Source of the DNA: Paramecium pentaurelia
Taxonomy: Eukaryota > Ciliophora > Oligohymenophorea > Peniculida > Parameciidae
Assembly: GCA_905183005.1 (NCBI GenBank)
Contig: CAJJDO010000023.1
Location: 267,566 to 331,565, forward strand
Reading direction: 5' to 3'
Length of the DNA stretch: 64,000 nucleotides
Shown here: in pieces, positions 34,001 to 46,944 of the stretch
How the letters are laid out: each line of letters begins with the position of its first letter
How positions within the stretch are numbered: the first letter of the stretch is position 1
The notes under the pieces: model-generated
The model's database searches: none
What the model saw: only the letters and a program-made list of their open reading frames with translations
Told to the model about the DNA's origin: nothing
Translations under genes and position numbers: made by a program

Positions 34001-37000
34001 CTATCTCTAAAACATGGTAATCCAGTTATTTATTAACAAGATCTTGAATTGAATTTTACTAAATTCTTATTACTATTAAAAAATTCAGAACATTTGCTTA
34101 TTGATGGTTTAGATTCAATTTCATAACATTTTTGTTCTTATTCAGACCAACCACATGAAACTTTATTCAAATTTAAACAACCAAATTTATTAGCTTTTGA
34201 ACAATCCATACTATCTAATGGATAATCTTCACATTATTCATTTAACCATTAACAAGATTGTTAATTACTAATTATACATGCTTATTGATTTCCATTTTGT
34301 TTTCTAATTAAAGAACAATCTGAATATATATCTACTATTGAACATAATTTTGTTTATGGAGATACCCAACAAGCATTTTTTATTTTTGGACAGCCATAAG
34401 AATTTGTTAATGAACAATCAGTCAACAATTACACATCATCATTACTTTATTCTACACAATTCATTCCTGTCCAAGCACAATTCTTATCTGTTGTCATTGA
34501 TAGACAACCATATTTATTAGTATTATCACATCCTTATTAAGCAACTAATAATGGATTACATTAATATGTTATTGAGTCATAAGTATATGCACCATTTAAG
34601 CAATAAATACAAGTCTACAAACTAACATATAATTAAGTTAATGAAGAACAATCTACTTGAGCTGCTGAAACACATAATTCATTTTGAAATGCACAAGGAA
34701 AGTTCATTTATGCACAAATTGATCTTTTTACAACAGCTTTGATAGTTAATTTATTAATATATTAGCATTAATAAAGAAAGAATGGACTATCTTAATTAAA
34801 TTAAGGAAGAGCAAACTTTTATTAACAATATCCTAATGTAAAATCACATCCATTTGAAAGACAAGCATTATAACTAAATGTTTCATTGCATTTCTTCTTC
34901 TTTGTATCAGATGAACATTTTGTTCCATCATAATAACAATTATCACTAACTCTACTGCAAACAATAGGACTAACACTTCCTAAATCTTAAGCATCTTTAC
35001 ATTTGCTAGGAGCAGTCTATTTACAAATTTATTCTTCTTTATTTGGAAAACCACTACATGTGTTTATTTTAGGGAATTCTACACTTTTATCATTATCTAT
35101 AATGCAAGGAGCATTAGGATTTCTAGATTTCAAACAATTAGTTCCAATAATATTTTCACATGATAATATTTATTATTCATTATTTTCAATGTTATAACAT
35201 CCTCCCATAGTAAGATCAAATACACATTAAGATGATAATTGTAAACAAACACCTTTGCTAAATATATTACGGCAATCATCTGCTTTATAAACTATAGGTG
35301 TATCTTCACACCATTAAAATAATTATTCATATGTAAATCCATCTTTATTTGTAACCCATCTTAATTCTTATTTCCACTCTAAATCTTTTAATGCCATAAT
35401 TTAGCAAGTATTGATATCTGAATCCCACTTGCAATATTTTTCGGCTCTACATTATTATATAAATTATTAATCTGGTTCTTTATCAGGATTACCTGATTTT
35501 TAGCATTATAATTCACCAATATATTCTTGAAAATCATAATTAATAGAAGCACAAGATATTATATTAAATAGATAATCTGCTTATTAATCTCTAAGCTAGC
35601 TACATTTCATAGAATCATCAATTCTTATATATTTACATTCATAAGTTGATTTAACAAAATAACATGATTATGGAACTTCAGTACACATTTATAAACTAAT
35701 CAAATAAGGTGATTCACAAGAGGTTTAAACTCCTAAAAATGTTTGACATCTCTTCTCAGCTATTTATGTTTTATCAAAATAACATTTCTAATACAATGTA
35801 CTAAATAAACAAGCGTCTACATTTAAAATCTATGTTCCATCACAAAATATATTAGGTTCTAATGGATCTGTTGGATTTGCTTTAGGTTTATATAAATCTG
35901 AGTCTGTAAGTTAGATGCATTTATTTAAATCCTTATCAAATCTAAAAGGAGCACCAAAAACTTATGCACATGCCTCAGCATTATAAAGATTATCAGGAGA
36001 TATCATAGAAGCCATTGCACTTCTTACTTTTATGCATCTCATTTTAAGAAAATTCCATTCACAAGGTTCTGAAACAATTTTTAAACATAATTCTTTACTT
36101 ACATTATCTTCACATCCTAATTTATCAATTGGTTAATCATTTTCATAACAATACATTTCTTAATCATTCCATCTACAATCACCTTTTGTTTTTGAATAAC
36201 ATGCAATTGAATTACCATCTGTCAAATCACAATTATCAGATTCTGTAAGTATATCTACACATACATGATTGATTTCATCATAACCACAGATTTATCCATC
36301 TAAATTAATATTCATACATGCTAATCTACTAACCTTACCTGTTAATGATCCAAAATATCCACATGATACTGATCTTGGTGCATCAATGCATTTATCAATT
36401 AAATAAGAAAAGAAACAACTTGCTTTTTAAATACGTACACATCCATATTCATTTAAATATTAATCACATTAATGTAAATTTGATGCATATTCAGCATCTA
36501 CATTTTTACATTTTAATTCTTATTTATTCCATCTGCAATAGATATCTGTATATTTAACTTAACAAGCATTGCTATTTAATTCTGTAGATTCACAATTTAA
36601 TAAATCTATAATTGTTGGATCTGATATACAATGTTTATCTTAGTATCCAAAATATTTTACTGTATTTTGAGTTGATATCATAGCTTCAATAGATAAACAT
36701 GCATATTTATTTAATATTTGTGTTGGTTCAGTAAATATATTTAAATTAGGAAACAAATTAAAATTGATATTGACACATAAATTACCATTAAAATAACAAT
36801 GCTATTAAGTAGACCATTCAATCATATGACATGAATTTTTATTCATAGAAGAACATTTAAGCTATTAGGAATTGTAAAAATCCTTAACTTATTTTTCAAC
36901 TGTGATATCTACAACATCCATAGTTAATTCTGTACATTTTAATTCATTGCTGAAATAACAATATTTACCTGTAGAAAATCTTCCACAAACATGAGAATTG

Positions 37001-39261
37001 ATACCAATAAATTCAGTACAACAAGGAGTAGCACAAATTGCTTTAAATACATTACAATTACCACCTTCATAAATACAATATCCTTTCATTTTATCAATCA
37101 AAGGGCCCCTAACAGCATCATATTCTGGTAATTCCATTTCTATTGAAGCACAAACATTAGGATTTATTAAAATACTCTTACCAGTATATGCTGAATTATA
37201 ATCCAAACAACTTTCATTAAATGTAATAAATTAAGTTGAACATCTACTTTCCCTGAATAACCAAGTACACTTCTATCCAATTTTAGTTATTGATCTACAT
37301 ACATCAGGAGTAGGTGAACTATTTATACAATCAGAATTCAATAATAATTTTTCAGTCAACTTTCTAGTAAGATAATTTGCAGATATCACTTAGATTTATT
37401 TACATTACCACATAATTTTATCATAATAACAACTTTTTAATTAAATTTAAGCACAAGCATAAGCATTCAATCCTGGATAAGTACAAGTCATGGATTCAGT
37501 ATCTAAACTATTTACACATCCCTTAGCTATTTGTTCATATCTACAAACCTCTTTGCCTGCATCAACTAAAGCACAAGCAGCAGGATTAACATATTACATT
37601 TATAAACAGAATACTTATGAAACATCTTATTTAGTTTTTATTTATTAACATTAGTTATTATACCATCTACATATTTGACCAGTAGTTATTACTTGAGCAC
37701 ATGCAATTCTACTTAATCCCATACCTGTACATTATATTTATTTAAGTAATTATTCATTAACTAATCTACACTATTAAGCATCAATATCAAAATAACATCC
37801 ATCCTCATCTGATTTTAGTACTTAAGAACAAGCTACTTGATTAGCAAATCCTAAATCTAAACAACTTGTAATTTCTTAAGTTATTTATGCTACTACACAT
37901 CCACTATCAGTCCATTTACAAGCCATTCCTTAAATAGCAGTGCATCCATTTAAATTTAAATATGAAGTTGTACAATCATCACTATCTATACTCTTTTCAC
38001 ATAAAGATTTTTTTTTGTTGTATTTACATCTAACTCCAGGCTTTGATATAGCTCTACACACATTTCCATTATATTTTATATTCTTATCTACATTTAATAT
38101 TGGACAATCTAAATCTTAATTTATAAATATAGTAACACACTCTAATCCTGTCCATTTACAAAATTAAAATTATGTTGTTACATTAACACATGCATCCTCA
38201 TTTAAATTATTACAAAGTATATGATTTAATTATTCATTTTCTAATCTCTTACATTAACCATCAATAAATTAACAATAATCATCTTTGACTTCTAAACAGC
38301 TTTCTTTACTCAATCCTAAATCTGAACAACTCTAATCCATCTTTTTTGGAATTATACATCTACCATCTTTATATTAACATAATCCTTTCTATTTAGCACA
38401 AACAGTAGGATTTACTTCAGTATAATCCTCACATTTCATAGTTTCCTTCAAAATTGCAACTTAGCATCTGTTATTATACCATCTACATGTCAAATTTGCA
38501 TTCTCTACAGATAAACATAATTCTTTATTTACAGAATCATTACATTCTGTCATTTCATTAGATTCATAACACATCATGTTTTTAAATATGCCTATTTTAC
38601 TCATATAAGTTACATTTTTATCCAGTAATCCTAACACAAGTGTCTTCATTCAAACCAGGAGTATTACATTTTAAATATTAAATCTATTCATCCTTTACAT
38701 TAATACAACCATAGTCTCCTTCAAATTAGCTACTCATACAATTTATTCCCTTTATTTTTGAACATAAACTAGCTGTGACTGGAGCCTTATAAACTTCAGA
38801 ACAATATGCAATTTCTATTGTCCTACTTTAAGCCTCTTTACATTCATTTCCATTCCAAAAACAATCTTTTCCAATCACATTTGTACAAGAATTTCTTGAA
38901 AGCTATTATGAACATCCTAAATTCATTAAATGAGTTAGTTAAGCATCCATACATCGTTATCCAAAGTAACCTATAAATAACTTTAAATATTATACATCTT
39001 GCTTCACTACCATCACTATTAGTCAGTTAATTTAAACATGCCATTTTATTCAATTAAGGAATGCATCCAAAATTTGTACTATGAATTGCTAAACAAGCAT
39101 TGTCAAAAACACTAAATTAACCTAAGTGATTAAATGCGGAAATTACACATTATGCCTTCGGTTTTGCTTATACAAGCTATAGGATCCATAGGATAGTAAT
39201 TGCAAACCATGCATAAAGAGTTAGAAACAACTATCAAGTATAATACTACTTTTAAAAGCAT
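31048..39261 (-). CDS. giant cysteine-rich repeat surface/secreted protein (Paramecium surface-antigen-like)
   Basis: About 2,700 residues. It opens with a signal peptide (MLLKVVLYLIVVSNSLCMVC) and then consists of degenerate repeats of roughly 60-80 residues, each with several cysteines, often with a W-x-x-x-x-C ending (CLSVENANLTCRWYNNRC; DCFWNGNECKEA). This periodic pattern is that of the surface-antigen repeats of Paramecium, which coat the cell. Two 25-nt introns near the 5' end (about 39128-39152 and 38973-38997) join the signal exon to the repeats. The C-terminus (ACLSITKQTCKWNFNKRQCE..YRHL) has no hydrophobic GPI-attachment tail, unlike classic immobilization antigens, so it may be secreted or held otherwise. 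Cys density is high throughout; no kringle, EGF or protease domain was seen. Confidence 0.8.
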
Positions 39262-40154
39262 TTTTAATATTGAAATCACTGTATATAATCTAGAAGATTT
39301 AAACTTATATTTTACTTTAATTATCTCAAGATAAGAATATTAAAATTTGAAAAATTAAATTATATTACTATTTTCTCTTTGAAGATATAATAATAATTCA
39401 TTTCAATCTTATTATTTATTACCATTCATTTTTATTTCTTAAATTAAGTAACACTTATCAATACTATTTTTAGCAAAAGAACTCAGTACAATTTAATGAA
39501 CTATCATAATACTTTTATAATGATAAAAATTTCAATTTATTATTATTTGATACCTTATTATAAAAAGTGAACCAAGTGTAAAATAGGAACCTTTAATATT
39601 AATTTTCTTTTAAATTTTAAATAACATCTTTATATCTTAAACTCTTATATTACACTTCTTTTTACTTAATATTTTATTTATAAATCATATTTCTTCCTCT
39701 TATTATTTTTTATAAATAACTTAATTTTATCAATCTTATCTAATGATTATAATCATATATTGGAAGGATAATATTTATCAATATGATATTAAAATTAACT
39801 AAAGAATATTATCTATAAATTTATTTATTATTCATAATTTATGATAATTAATTAATATGAATACATAATATTTATGAAAGTTAGCTAAATTTTTTAATGT
39901 ATTATTGAATTCTTAATATAATAAAAATCTATTCTTATTATCAGAAACAGTCTTCATAATTTTTTTAAACTGATTCTATTCATTTTACCTTTGCGGAGCT
40001 GTTTTATTTAACTTTTTTCTTATAATTTATCCTCCTCATTTAGAAATCTAACTAGTTCTACTATCCAAATTTTAGAGGTCAAGAAAATGAAGGAAAAGAT
40101 CGCCGATTATATAAATAAACGATTTTTTTTTTGCATAATGATATTATTTTTATT
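39262..40154. other. intergenic between divergent genes, no gene seen
   Basis: About 890 very AT-rich bases between the giant Cys-rich gene (minus) and the ORF starting at 40155 (plus). It is the likely promoter region of both. It contains many short poly-T and TAAT tracts but no recognisable gene. Confidence 0.55.
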
Positions 40155-40931
40155 ATGCACAACGAGTTTTAATCTCATAGAGGCAAAAAATAGTTTAAAA
40201 TTGAGTCATATTTATAAGGAAACATAATAAAAGCTAAAAAACTGAATAATAGTTTTCTATTTCACAATTCAAGAATGATTTCACTTTAAAATAATGGAAT
40301 GTTTGTTTATTACAGTAAGTGTTTTAAATGGCCTACTAAATAATTTGATAAGCATAAGGAAAAACCAAAATATGGGATATATTTTAACAATGTTTATTAT
40401 TCATGTGTTAAAAATTCAGAGCATGAGGTTGAACTGATCATAAAATTTAAGAAATCTCAGCTTTATCATTTTGAAAATATATATGAAAGTTATGTTGAGG
40501 AGCCAAAATGTTTAGATATAGTACTCTGGATTTTCATAATACCAATAAATAATATAGTAGGTAATCAAAAGTTTCAACCAGTTAGAGAGATTGACAATCT
40601 TCATTCATTATTTACAATAAAAGTAGTTAATTATGATGAGAAGACTTAGAAAAGTATTTCATAACAAGTAAGGACTGAAAAAACTACAATTGAGTAAAGA
40701 ATCAATAAAAAAGATTTCTAAAATAAAAAATAAGTATAATGGTTGGATTTACAACCAGAGAAACGAATTCATTAATAAAATTAATTACCTAATTATGCAA
40801 TAAAGTATGAGTAATTAAGTTATGATGATTCATGGATAATAAATGAAGAGAGTATCGATCTAAATATGAAAAGTATGTAAATTAAAAGATCATCCTTACC
40901 ATGTTTCATCTCTTTCAGAAAATACAATTGA
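40155..40931 (+). CDS. PH-domain-like protein, uncertain
   Basis: A 258-residue open frame from ATG to TGA. The first 110 residues resemble a pleckstrin-homology domain in rhythm: FKIESYLQGNIIKAKKLNNS, FLFHNSRMISLQNNGMFVYY, then a long insert and YGIYFNNVYYSCVKNSEHEV with ELIIKFKKSQLYHF. The C-terminal half is polar. Codon use (CAG, CTC, CGA, many T tracts) differs somewhat from neighbours. It may be only the first exon of a longer gene that continues to 42396, since coding-like fragments follow in several frames. A PH domain in ciliates usually targets kinases or lipid-binding proteins to membranes; that is inference. Confidence 0.5.
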
Positions 40932-41713
40932 TAAACTTTATTTTTGTGAGTATATCTAATTAATTACTAAAATTCATGATTATAATAATATTCATTATTT
41001 TTAAGTTATTTTTGTTTATCTGAAATTCAATTTATTAATATTTATTAAATAATTTTATAGGATTATCTAGAATATTACGAAATCAAATAAGTTTATAAAA
41101 TATTAATTCAAACGACTACATAAATTATATGATTAACAGAATTAAATATATAATTATATGATAACAGAATTAAATATATAATGAATAAATTAATTCTAAA
41201 AAATTTTGTTGATCTAAATTAATACTTGGAGAAGTCGTATATCTCAAATTTCCTGATTATAAATTAAACTTTTATAATAATGTTATTAAACTAAAAAATA
41301 CAATTATTGCCAGATGTTCTGTTTTCTCATTGCATCAATTTTATTCCAGTAGTTTCTAAATTTTTTTATGAATATTAAATGAATTGCTATCTAATTAGGA
41401 TAGTAAATTGAATAAAAATTATATTTTTCTAATAAATTAGAAAGAGTTTAGCTGCTATTTTATGATTTTAAATATTCTGTTCAAAAAGAATTTAAGTTCA
41501 TTGATAGAATTTATTATTAGGGGTCTTTTTATTTTGAAAATTGATAAGAAAGAATTAACAAATAGAGAATGAAGTGGATTTTACTGGGATCTCTTTAAAA
41601 TTATTTAAGTTCTACATTTGAATTGAGATTGAATAATAATCTATAATTAAAATGGGATAATAGCAGTCACAATAAAACAATTTTTTTTGGCCAATTAAGG
41701 GAGAAGTATAATT
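40932..41713 (+). other. coding-like fragments, structure unresolved
   Basis: Between two ORFs lie several short stretches with protein-like composition in different frames, for example KLILGEVVYLKFPDYKLNFY near 41215-41275, LPDVLFSHCINFIPVVSKFF near 41309-41370 and SSTFELRLNNNLQLKWDNSS near 41610-41670. Possible GT..AG segments of 35-38 nt exist but none gave a convincing continuous reading. This may be the middle of one gene spanning 40155-42396, or a decaying gene. Confidence 0.3.
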
Positions 41714-42396
41714 ATGGACTCATTCATAAATAAAAGTTAATTTGTTATTTAATATTAGATCATATCAGAAGGTGAATCGAAGTTTTCTGAACAAAATAAT
41801 GAATCTGTAATTATAAGTCCAATAGAATACTCTTTAAGTTGGATAACTAAATAAAATCAAATTCATTTTACTTCAATGAAAGTATCTAATGGACTTAAAG
41901 TGAAATTTGTAGTTGATCAAACCAATGGTAAACTTATAAGTAATTTATTCCTTAAAATTTAGAAACGGAATATACATAACTTGAGAAGTTTGAAAAATAA
42001 ATAGATGAGGAACTACAACCATAGATAATGTGGAAATGCTGGGTTGAAATTTGGCTTAACTAAACTAAAAAGAATGATATTGTGCTTAATAAATAAGAAA
42101 GTTTAGAAAATGTTTAATTGGAGAGTGGTTTTGGATCTATTAATAATCCAGTTGTCAAAGTCTATAGAGAGAGGAGAGGATAAATATAACTTCTAACAAG
42201 ACATTTATGTTATACAAATTAGAATGATAATAAGAAATCAAACAAATACTAGATAAATATGTAATTTTGTAAGTCCTAATTTTGGATGTTCAATTGGGAT
42301 CTTAAATAGAAAATAGTTCCTGATACTTATTTTTTGGAATTGTAAAATAAATTATCAACAGAAACTCTTTCTTTTAATCAATTAACACTAAATTGA
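41714..42396 (+). CDS. protein of unknown function, or 3' part of the upstream gene
   Basis: Not recognised. It starts MDSFINKSQFVIQYQIISEG and, after removal of a 35-nt intron at 41928-41962, continues NETEYTQLEKFEKQIDEELQ, PQIMWKCWVEIWLNQTKKND and ends KLSTETLSFNQLTLN then TGA, about 215 residues. Without the intron the reading frame turns into an unlikely composition. The upstream coding-like fragments suggest the real start may lie further 5'. Confidence 0.4.
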
Positions 42397-42756
42397 AAAT
42401 TTCTTAATATTTTATAAATAGAAATGATTATATATCAAATAATGTATGCTGTTTTAATTTAAATCCAACATTTATTACCTTGTTTAAATAATAATTCTAT
42501 TATTTTATTCAGATAAATTTTAATTCTTAGAAATATATATAAATTCTTGAAAGAACATGAAATTTTAATTAAATATTTCTTAATATAGAAATTGAATAAA
42601 TAAATGTAAAAAAAATATTGATTATTAAATTTTTTAGATTTTAGAAATTGAAATGTCTTTATTAAAATAATAGTTTTTGGAAATACTATAAATTAAATAG
42701 TTTACCAAAGAAATTATAAGATTGGTGTTATAAATACAAAGACTATTATAAATGAA
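42397..42756. other. intergenic between convergent genes, no gene seen
   Basis: An AT-rich spacer between the stop at 42396 (plus) and the stop at 42757 (minus). Nothing recognisable. Confidence 0.55.
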
Positions 42757-43512
42757 TCATTTTTTCACTTTTTTTCTATTTTTATTTTTATCTAATAATC
42801 TTTGTATTTACTTTTAATCAACTTCCAATATGCGCATCACAAGTTTATAATCATTATTATATGCTAATAATAAAGCCTCATATTAATAATCAGTAATTGT
42901 TGAAAAGTATTTTTATAATTCTAAAAATGTATTGTAATGTTGATTATTTTTAATTGGTGGAGTTTTAGATTCTAAACTACTTAAACTCCATTCATCAAAA
43001 TTTCTTTGGAAATCATATTCATCATTCATGAATTTAAAAACTAAACTAGCTGATAATGGTTAACTAAGATTAATTGAAGAAGAACTAGATTTTTCAGGTT
43101 CATATTATAAATATTTAGGTATTTATGGAGGTTGTCTGGCTCTTTAATATATTTGTGGTTAAGCTTATGTTTTAGATTATTAATCATCATGACATGATAA
43201 ATAATCATCTAAAAGTTGATCTTCAATATCATTTAAGCATATTACAGATTCATCAGAACTAATCACAATAACAGCATTGTTATTACTAACTTCTATAGCA
43301 ATTGGCTCATTTATATTTGATATTTTCTCAATTTCTATTTATTGATTATTAATAGGTTCAATAATTTTTTTAGGTTCTTCTTTTGTTCTACAATCAATTA
43401 ATGGAGCATTATTATTTCTTTTTTTAACACATCTGATTTTTTATGTTCTTTTTTAAATATTGATTAATTCATTCACAAATATTTGTTTATTTTGTGGATA
43501 ATATTAATTCAT
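42757..43512 (-). CDS. protein of unknown function
   Basis: An intronless 251-residue protein. It starts MNQYYPQNKQIFVNELINIQ, is rich in Asn, Gln and Ile, carries acidic stretches (CLNDIEDQLLDDYLSCHDDQ), a Pro/Gln segment (QRARQPPQIPKYLQYEPEKS), and a short conserved-looking C-terminal part (EYDFQRNFDEWSLSSLESKT; LELQKYFSTITDYQYEALLL) before a basic tail. No domain was recognised and no membrane segment is present. It is probably a nuclear or cytosolic disordered protein. Confidence 0.65.
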
Positions 43513-43698
43513 GAGATTCAATCCTTCTAAAAAGTTAAGATCAAGTTTTTATGCTTTCCAAAAATTTTCAATTTATTCTTCTTACTTTTTAATGGAGTCT
43601 ATTTATTTTTTTCCTTTTTTCATTAGAAAAAATGAAATATTTATATTAAAAGATCATATTTTATTTGATAAATTCTTTAATACTCATTATATAATATA

Positions 43699-44714
43699 TC
43701 ATTACTATTATGCTTATTTTTATTATTGGTATTATTGCAAATCATATCTAATCTTCTATCCTAATAAATCTAATTCTCTTAAAAATAATTATTTAGATTC
43801 TCTAGCTCTTCTTGCTTATAAGAAATTCACAATAACTCTCTTTTATTTTGGACCCAACATAAACCAATTTTTAACATGTGATCTCAAGATTTCATCTTAA
43901 GGTATAGGTTTAGCAGCTTAAATTTATTCTTAAACAGTAGACTTAAATTATCTAATAACTTAATCCTCATTATTATTAATAGAATGTTTACTTCTGTCTT
44001 TCCTTCTGGAAGACTATCTCCTAATCTAACAATTGGTTTATTTTTATAATCATATTTCTCTTTTAGATACTATTTATAATTTTCTTTCTTATGTTTAATA
44101 TTTAATGCTTCTTCAATATATGAAACATCATCTTTTCCTAATTTAAGATCTCTAACTTTAGCTCTTAAAAGATTTGTAGTTATTTCTGGTACTTCAATTT
44201 CTTATTTAATTATTTCTTATTGCTTTCATATTATATTAATAATATACTTAAGCTAAATATTATTCTGTTTTTTATTTAACATACTCATCCTCTAATTATC
44301 TTCTATATTTTTATCTAATGATTTCTCTCTCTTTAACAACTGTTTTTAATCTAGCCATTGATTTTTTAAGTTGTACAAGTTTTCCCATTCTACCTTTGAC
44401 ACCTACTACTTTTTTGAAAAATATGCCATCTGATAATAATAAATTCTTTTCTTTCAACATTACATACCTTCAATCATTAATTTCAAAATGTACCATAATT
44501 TTGTTAAATCTTCTGTTGATTTTAATCTCAACTCTTCTACTTTCCAAGATCTTCCTTATGACACCTATTATTTAGTATCTCTCAATTATTATTTAGTCAA
44601 TGCATCAGTAAATTATAACAATTTTTCACTTTAAGTTGCAGGAGCCTAAGCATTAAAATATCTAGTCTAAAATGCCAATTTGTTCCATGTTTATAATAAT
44701 ATACGATTTATCAT
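43699..44714 (-). CDS. MRPL47: mitochondrial ribosomal protein uL29m (MRPL47)
   Basis: Protein of the mitochondrial large ribosomal subunit. The N-terminus MINRILLQTWNKLAFQTRYF is an amphipathic, Arg-containing mitochondrial presequence. The family core follows: GRSWKVEELRLKSTEDLTKL, then after a 26-nt intron WYVMLKEKNLLLSDG, and VKGRMGKLVQLKKSMARLKT with VVKEREIIRQ. The junction LW-YVMLKEKN is rebuilt only by removing GTACAT..TGAAG (near 44479-44504). Further introns of 25 and 26 nt lie downstream. The C-terminal half (NWFMLGPKQKRVIVNFLQAR, Gln-rich end) is a ciliate extension. About 310 residues, longer than bacterial L29 but near mammalian MRPL47. Confidence 0.87.
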
Positions 44715-44845
44715 ATATTGAAAATAAATAAAAAATATTATTTCAATTATTAAAATATTTGTTTTTTTTGATATTTAATATATTCAAAAACATTTAGAAT
44801 TACTTTAAAATTGATATTTTTAATTATAAATGCCCAAAAACTAAA

Positions 44846-45847
44846 TCAAATTTTTATTTTCTTAAGGAAAGCTTATCCAAAATACTCTAGTAAAGGTAGA
44901 TTAGTAGCATTAATAGAATCACAAATTTCAGGACAACTATTTACTTCAAGAACTTATAATCCAAATCTTTTAGAATCTAATATATCTACACCACCTATTG
45001 TTATATTATCATCTATTGCTAGACATGCTTTCTCTGCAAGATCAAAATAAATATCTTTCTTCTCTGAATTCATTAATGATTCCACTGAAGCCTCTTCACT
45101 TAAACCAACTGATCTAAAATTCTATTTTATACTCTTTATTATATATTTACTTTACTAAATTTAAATTCAGCTACAGATGCAGCTTTACCTCCTATTACAA
45201 GTACTCTTACTGATTTTCCAGGACAATCATCAACATAAACTTAAGAAATTTATTGTTCTTATTTCCATAAAGCACGTGAATACATTTCTACACTATTATT
45301 TCTACAATGAGTTAAATGTACTCCTATTCCTGAATATCCATGAACATCTTTCATTATTGCTTCTTCATCAAATTATTAAATAACTGATTTAAATGAGTTT
45401 ATTGAAAATGCAGTTCCAATTTTTGGAAAAGGTATTTTGTATTTAGAAAAGTTAATATATTATAGCAATTTATTGTAAAGGATATGTTCTGTTTCAGGTT
45501 TATGCAATGTTATTCTTCCTGATGCATGAACTGCTTAATTAATATATAAATAGTCAAGAAAATGTTTAGGATTCATGTATCCATAAGCTAAGAATGCATC
45601 AAAATCTATTAGCTCGTTATTAATATAAAATTTAAATTCCTTTGAAAATAACATAATTTTACATTTCCAACTGTGAAACTTATGTCCTATAGATTTACTC
45701 TTTAAACTTAAGCATTTTGCTATGTTAATTAATTTATTATAAGATCATCCATTTCTGCATAAAATATTGGGTCAGGATTGATCATATATAAAACTTTGGG
45801 TTATCTTACTATTATTTAGCATTACCATAGTACTTTAAAAAATGCAT
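44846..45847 (-). CDS. RimK-like ATP-grasp ligase
   Basis: ATP-grasp enzyme of the RimK type, which ligates an amino acid or peptide carboxylate to an amine through an acyl-phosphate. Visible motifs are the ATP-binding loop MKDVHGYSGIGVHL, the strand VRVLVIGGKAASVAEFKF, NFRSVGLSEEA, and the metal-binding end GGVDILDSKRFGLQVLEVNS followed by CPEICDSINAT. Three introns were inferred: 32 nt after the first seven codons, 23 nt before EFKFYINNELIDFDAF, and 29 nt before NFRSVG; each keeps the frame. About 305 residues. Substrate unknown; bacterial RimK glutamylates ribosomal protein S6 and mammalian RIMKL enzymes make N-acetylaspartylglutamate. Confidence 0.82.
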
Positions 45848-46944
45848 TTTATTACACTCCTTATCATATTATTTAATAAATAATAATCTCAAATTTAGGA
45901 AATTGGAAGGTTTTCATTTCGTATTTACTTCAATAATTCAAATAGTGATATTTTAACTAAATACTGAAATTTTAAAGTTTTCCACTAAAATTGTAATTCA
46001 TAAATCACACTAAATTTATTATAAAATGAAAATAATTGAACAATAAATAAAATAATTGTTAAACATTTCAATTTTAATAAATGATTGTCATTACCTAATA
46101 ATAAATTAAGAAAATTTAATATTTTTGTTTATTTATAAATTATAAGTTTTTTCAATAATATCTAATTTAAAATAAAACTCTATTCTTGGGATTATCATGA
46201 TAAAATCTTAATTAAAAATTGGATTTCAATATTTAAATTGAGGAAATATATAATCTAATTATTTATCATGATACTTTATTAGATACAAAAAAATAAACAA
46301 TAATATTAATATTTTAATCAATCTTCATACACAATAAACTCTCTAGACTGTCTTAGTATCAAAATAATAAATGATTAGTAATAAGGAAATAAAATAGTTA
46401 CTATAAATAATCATACATATTTAACAATTATTTCCATAAAATACTATAAATCAAATTATAAAAATAGACATAATTTGAATAAATTTATGATAAGATATAA
46501 ATTAAACAGTATTTGATGTATTTTTTAATAGAAAATTAAGAGTTGCATTAAGAAATTATTGAATATTATATTAATAATTATAATAAAGTTGATAAACTCT
46601 ATTGAAATATCTATTAATAGCATCGATTTTGTTATATTGAATGTTCAACCAAAAAAATTGTTGGAATTTAATTTAATATATGAATTATATTATGAATTTA
46701 GATTTTAAGCAAGATGATTTGAAAATATGGTTCTAATTTAGATTAAAATAAATTAAATGGCAAAGAGATTATTTTAAGTAATAAGATAATATGATTATGT
46801 ATAATTATATTATGCAATGTTATCAAATTAAATGATAATAATCTTTATTTAATATAGTTTTTAGTAAATCTCAAGGTTATTGTTTTTATCTAATATCGTT
46901 CAGATGTCTTTAGTTAGATAAATTATGTTTCATTTATTAAATTA
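45848..46944. other. long intergenic stretch between divergent genes
   Basis: About 1.1 kb, extremely AT-rich, between the ATP-grasp gene (minus) and the RBM39-like gene (plus). No frame with conserved or protein-like composition, no tRNA and no tandem repeat was found. It must contain both promoters, but it is unusually long for this compact window. Confidence 0.55.
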
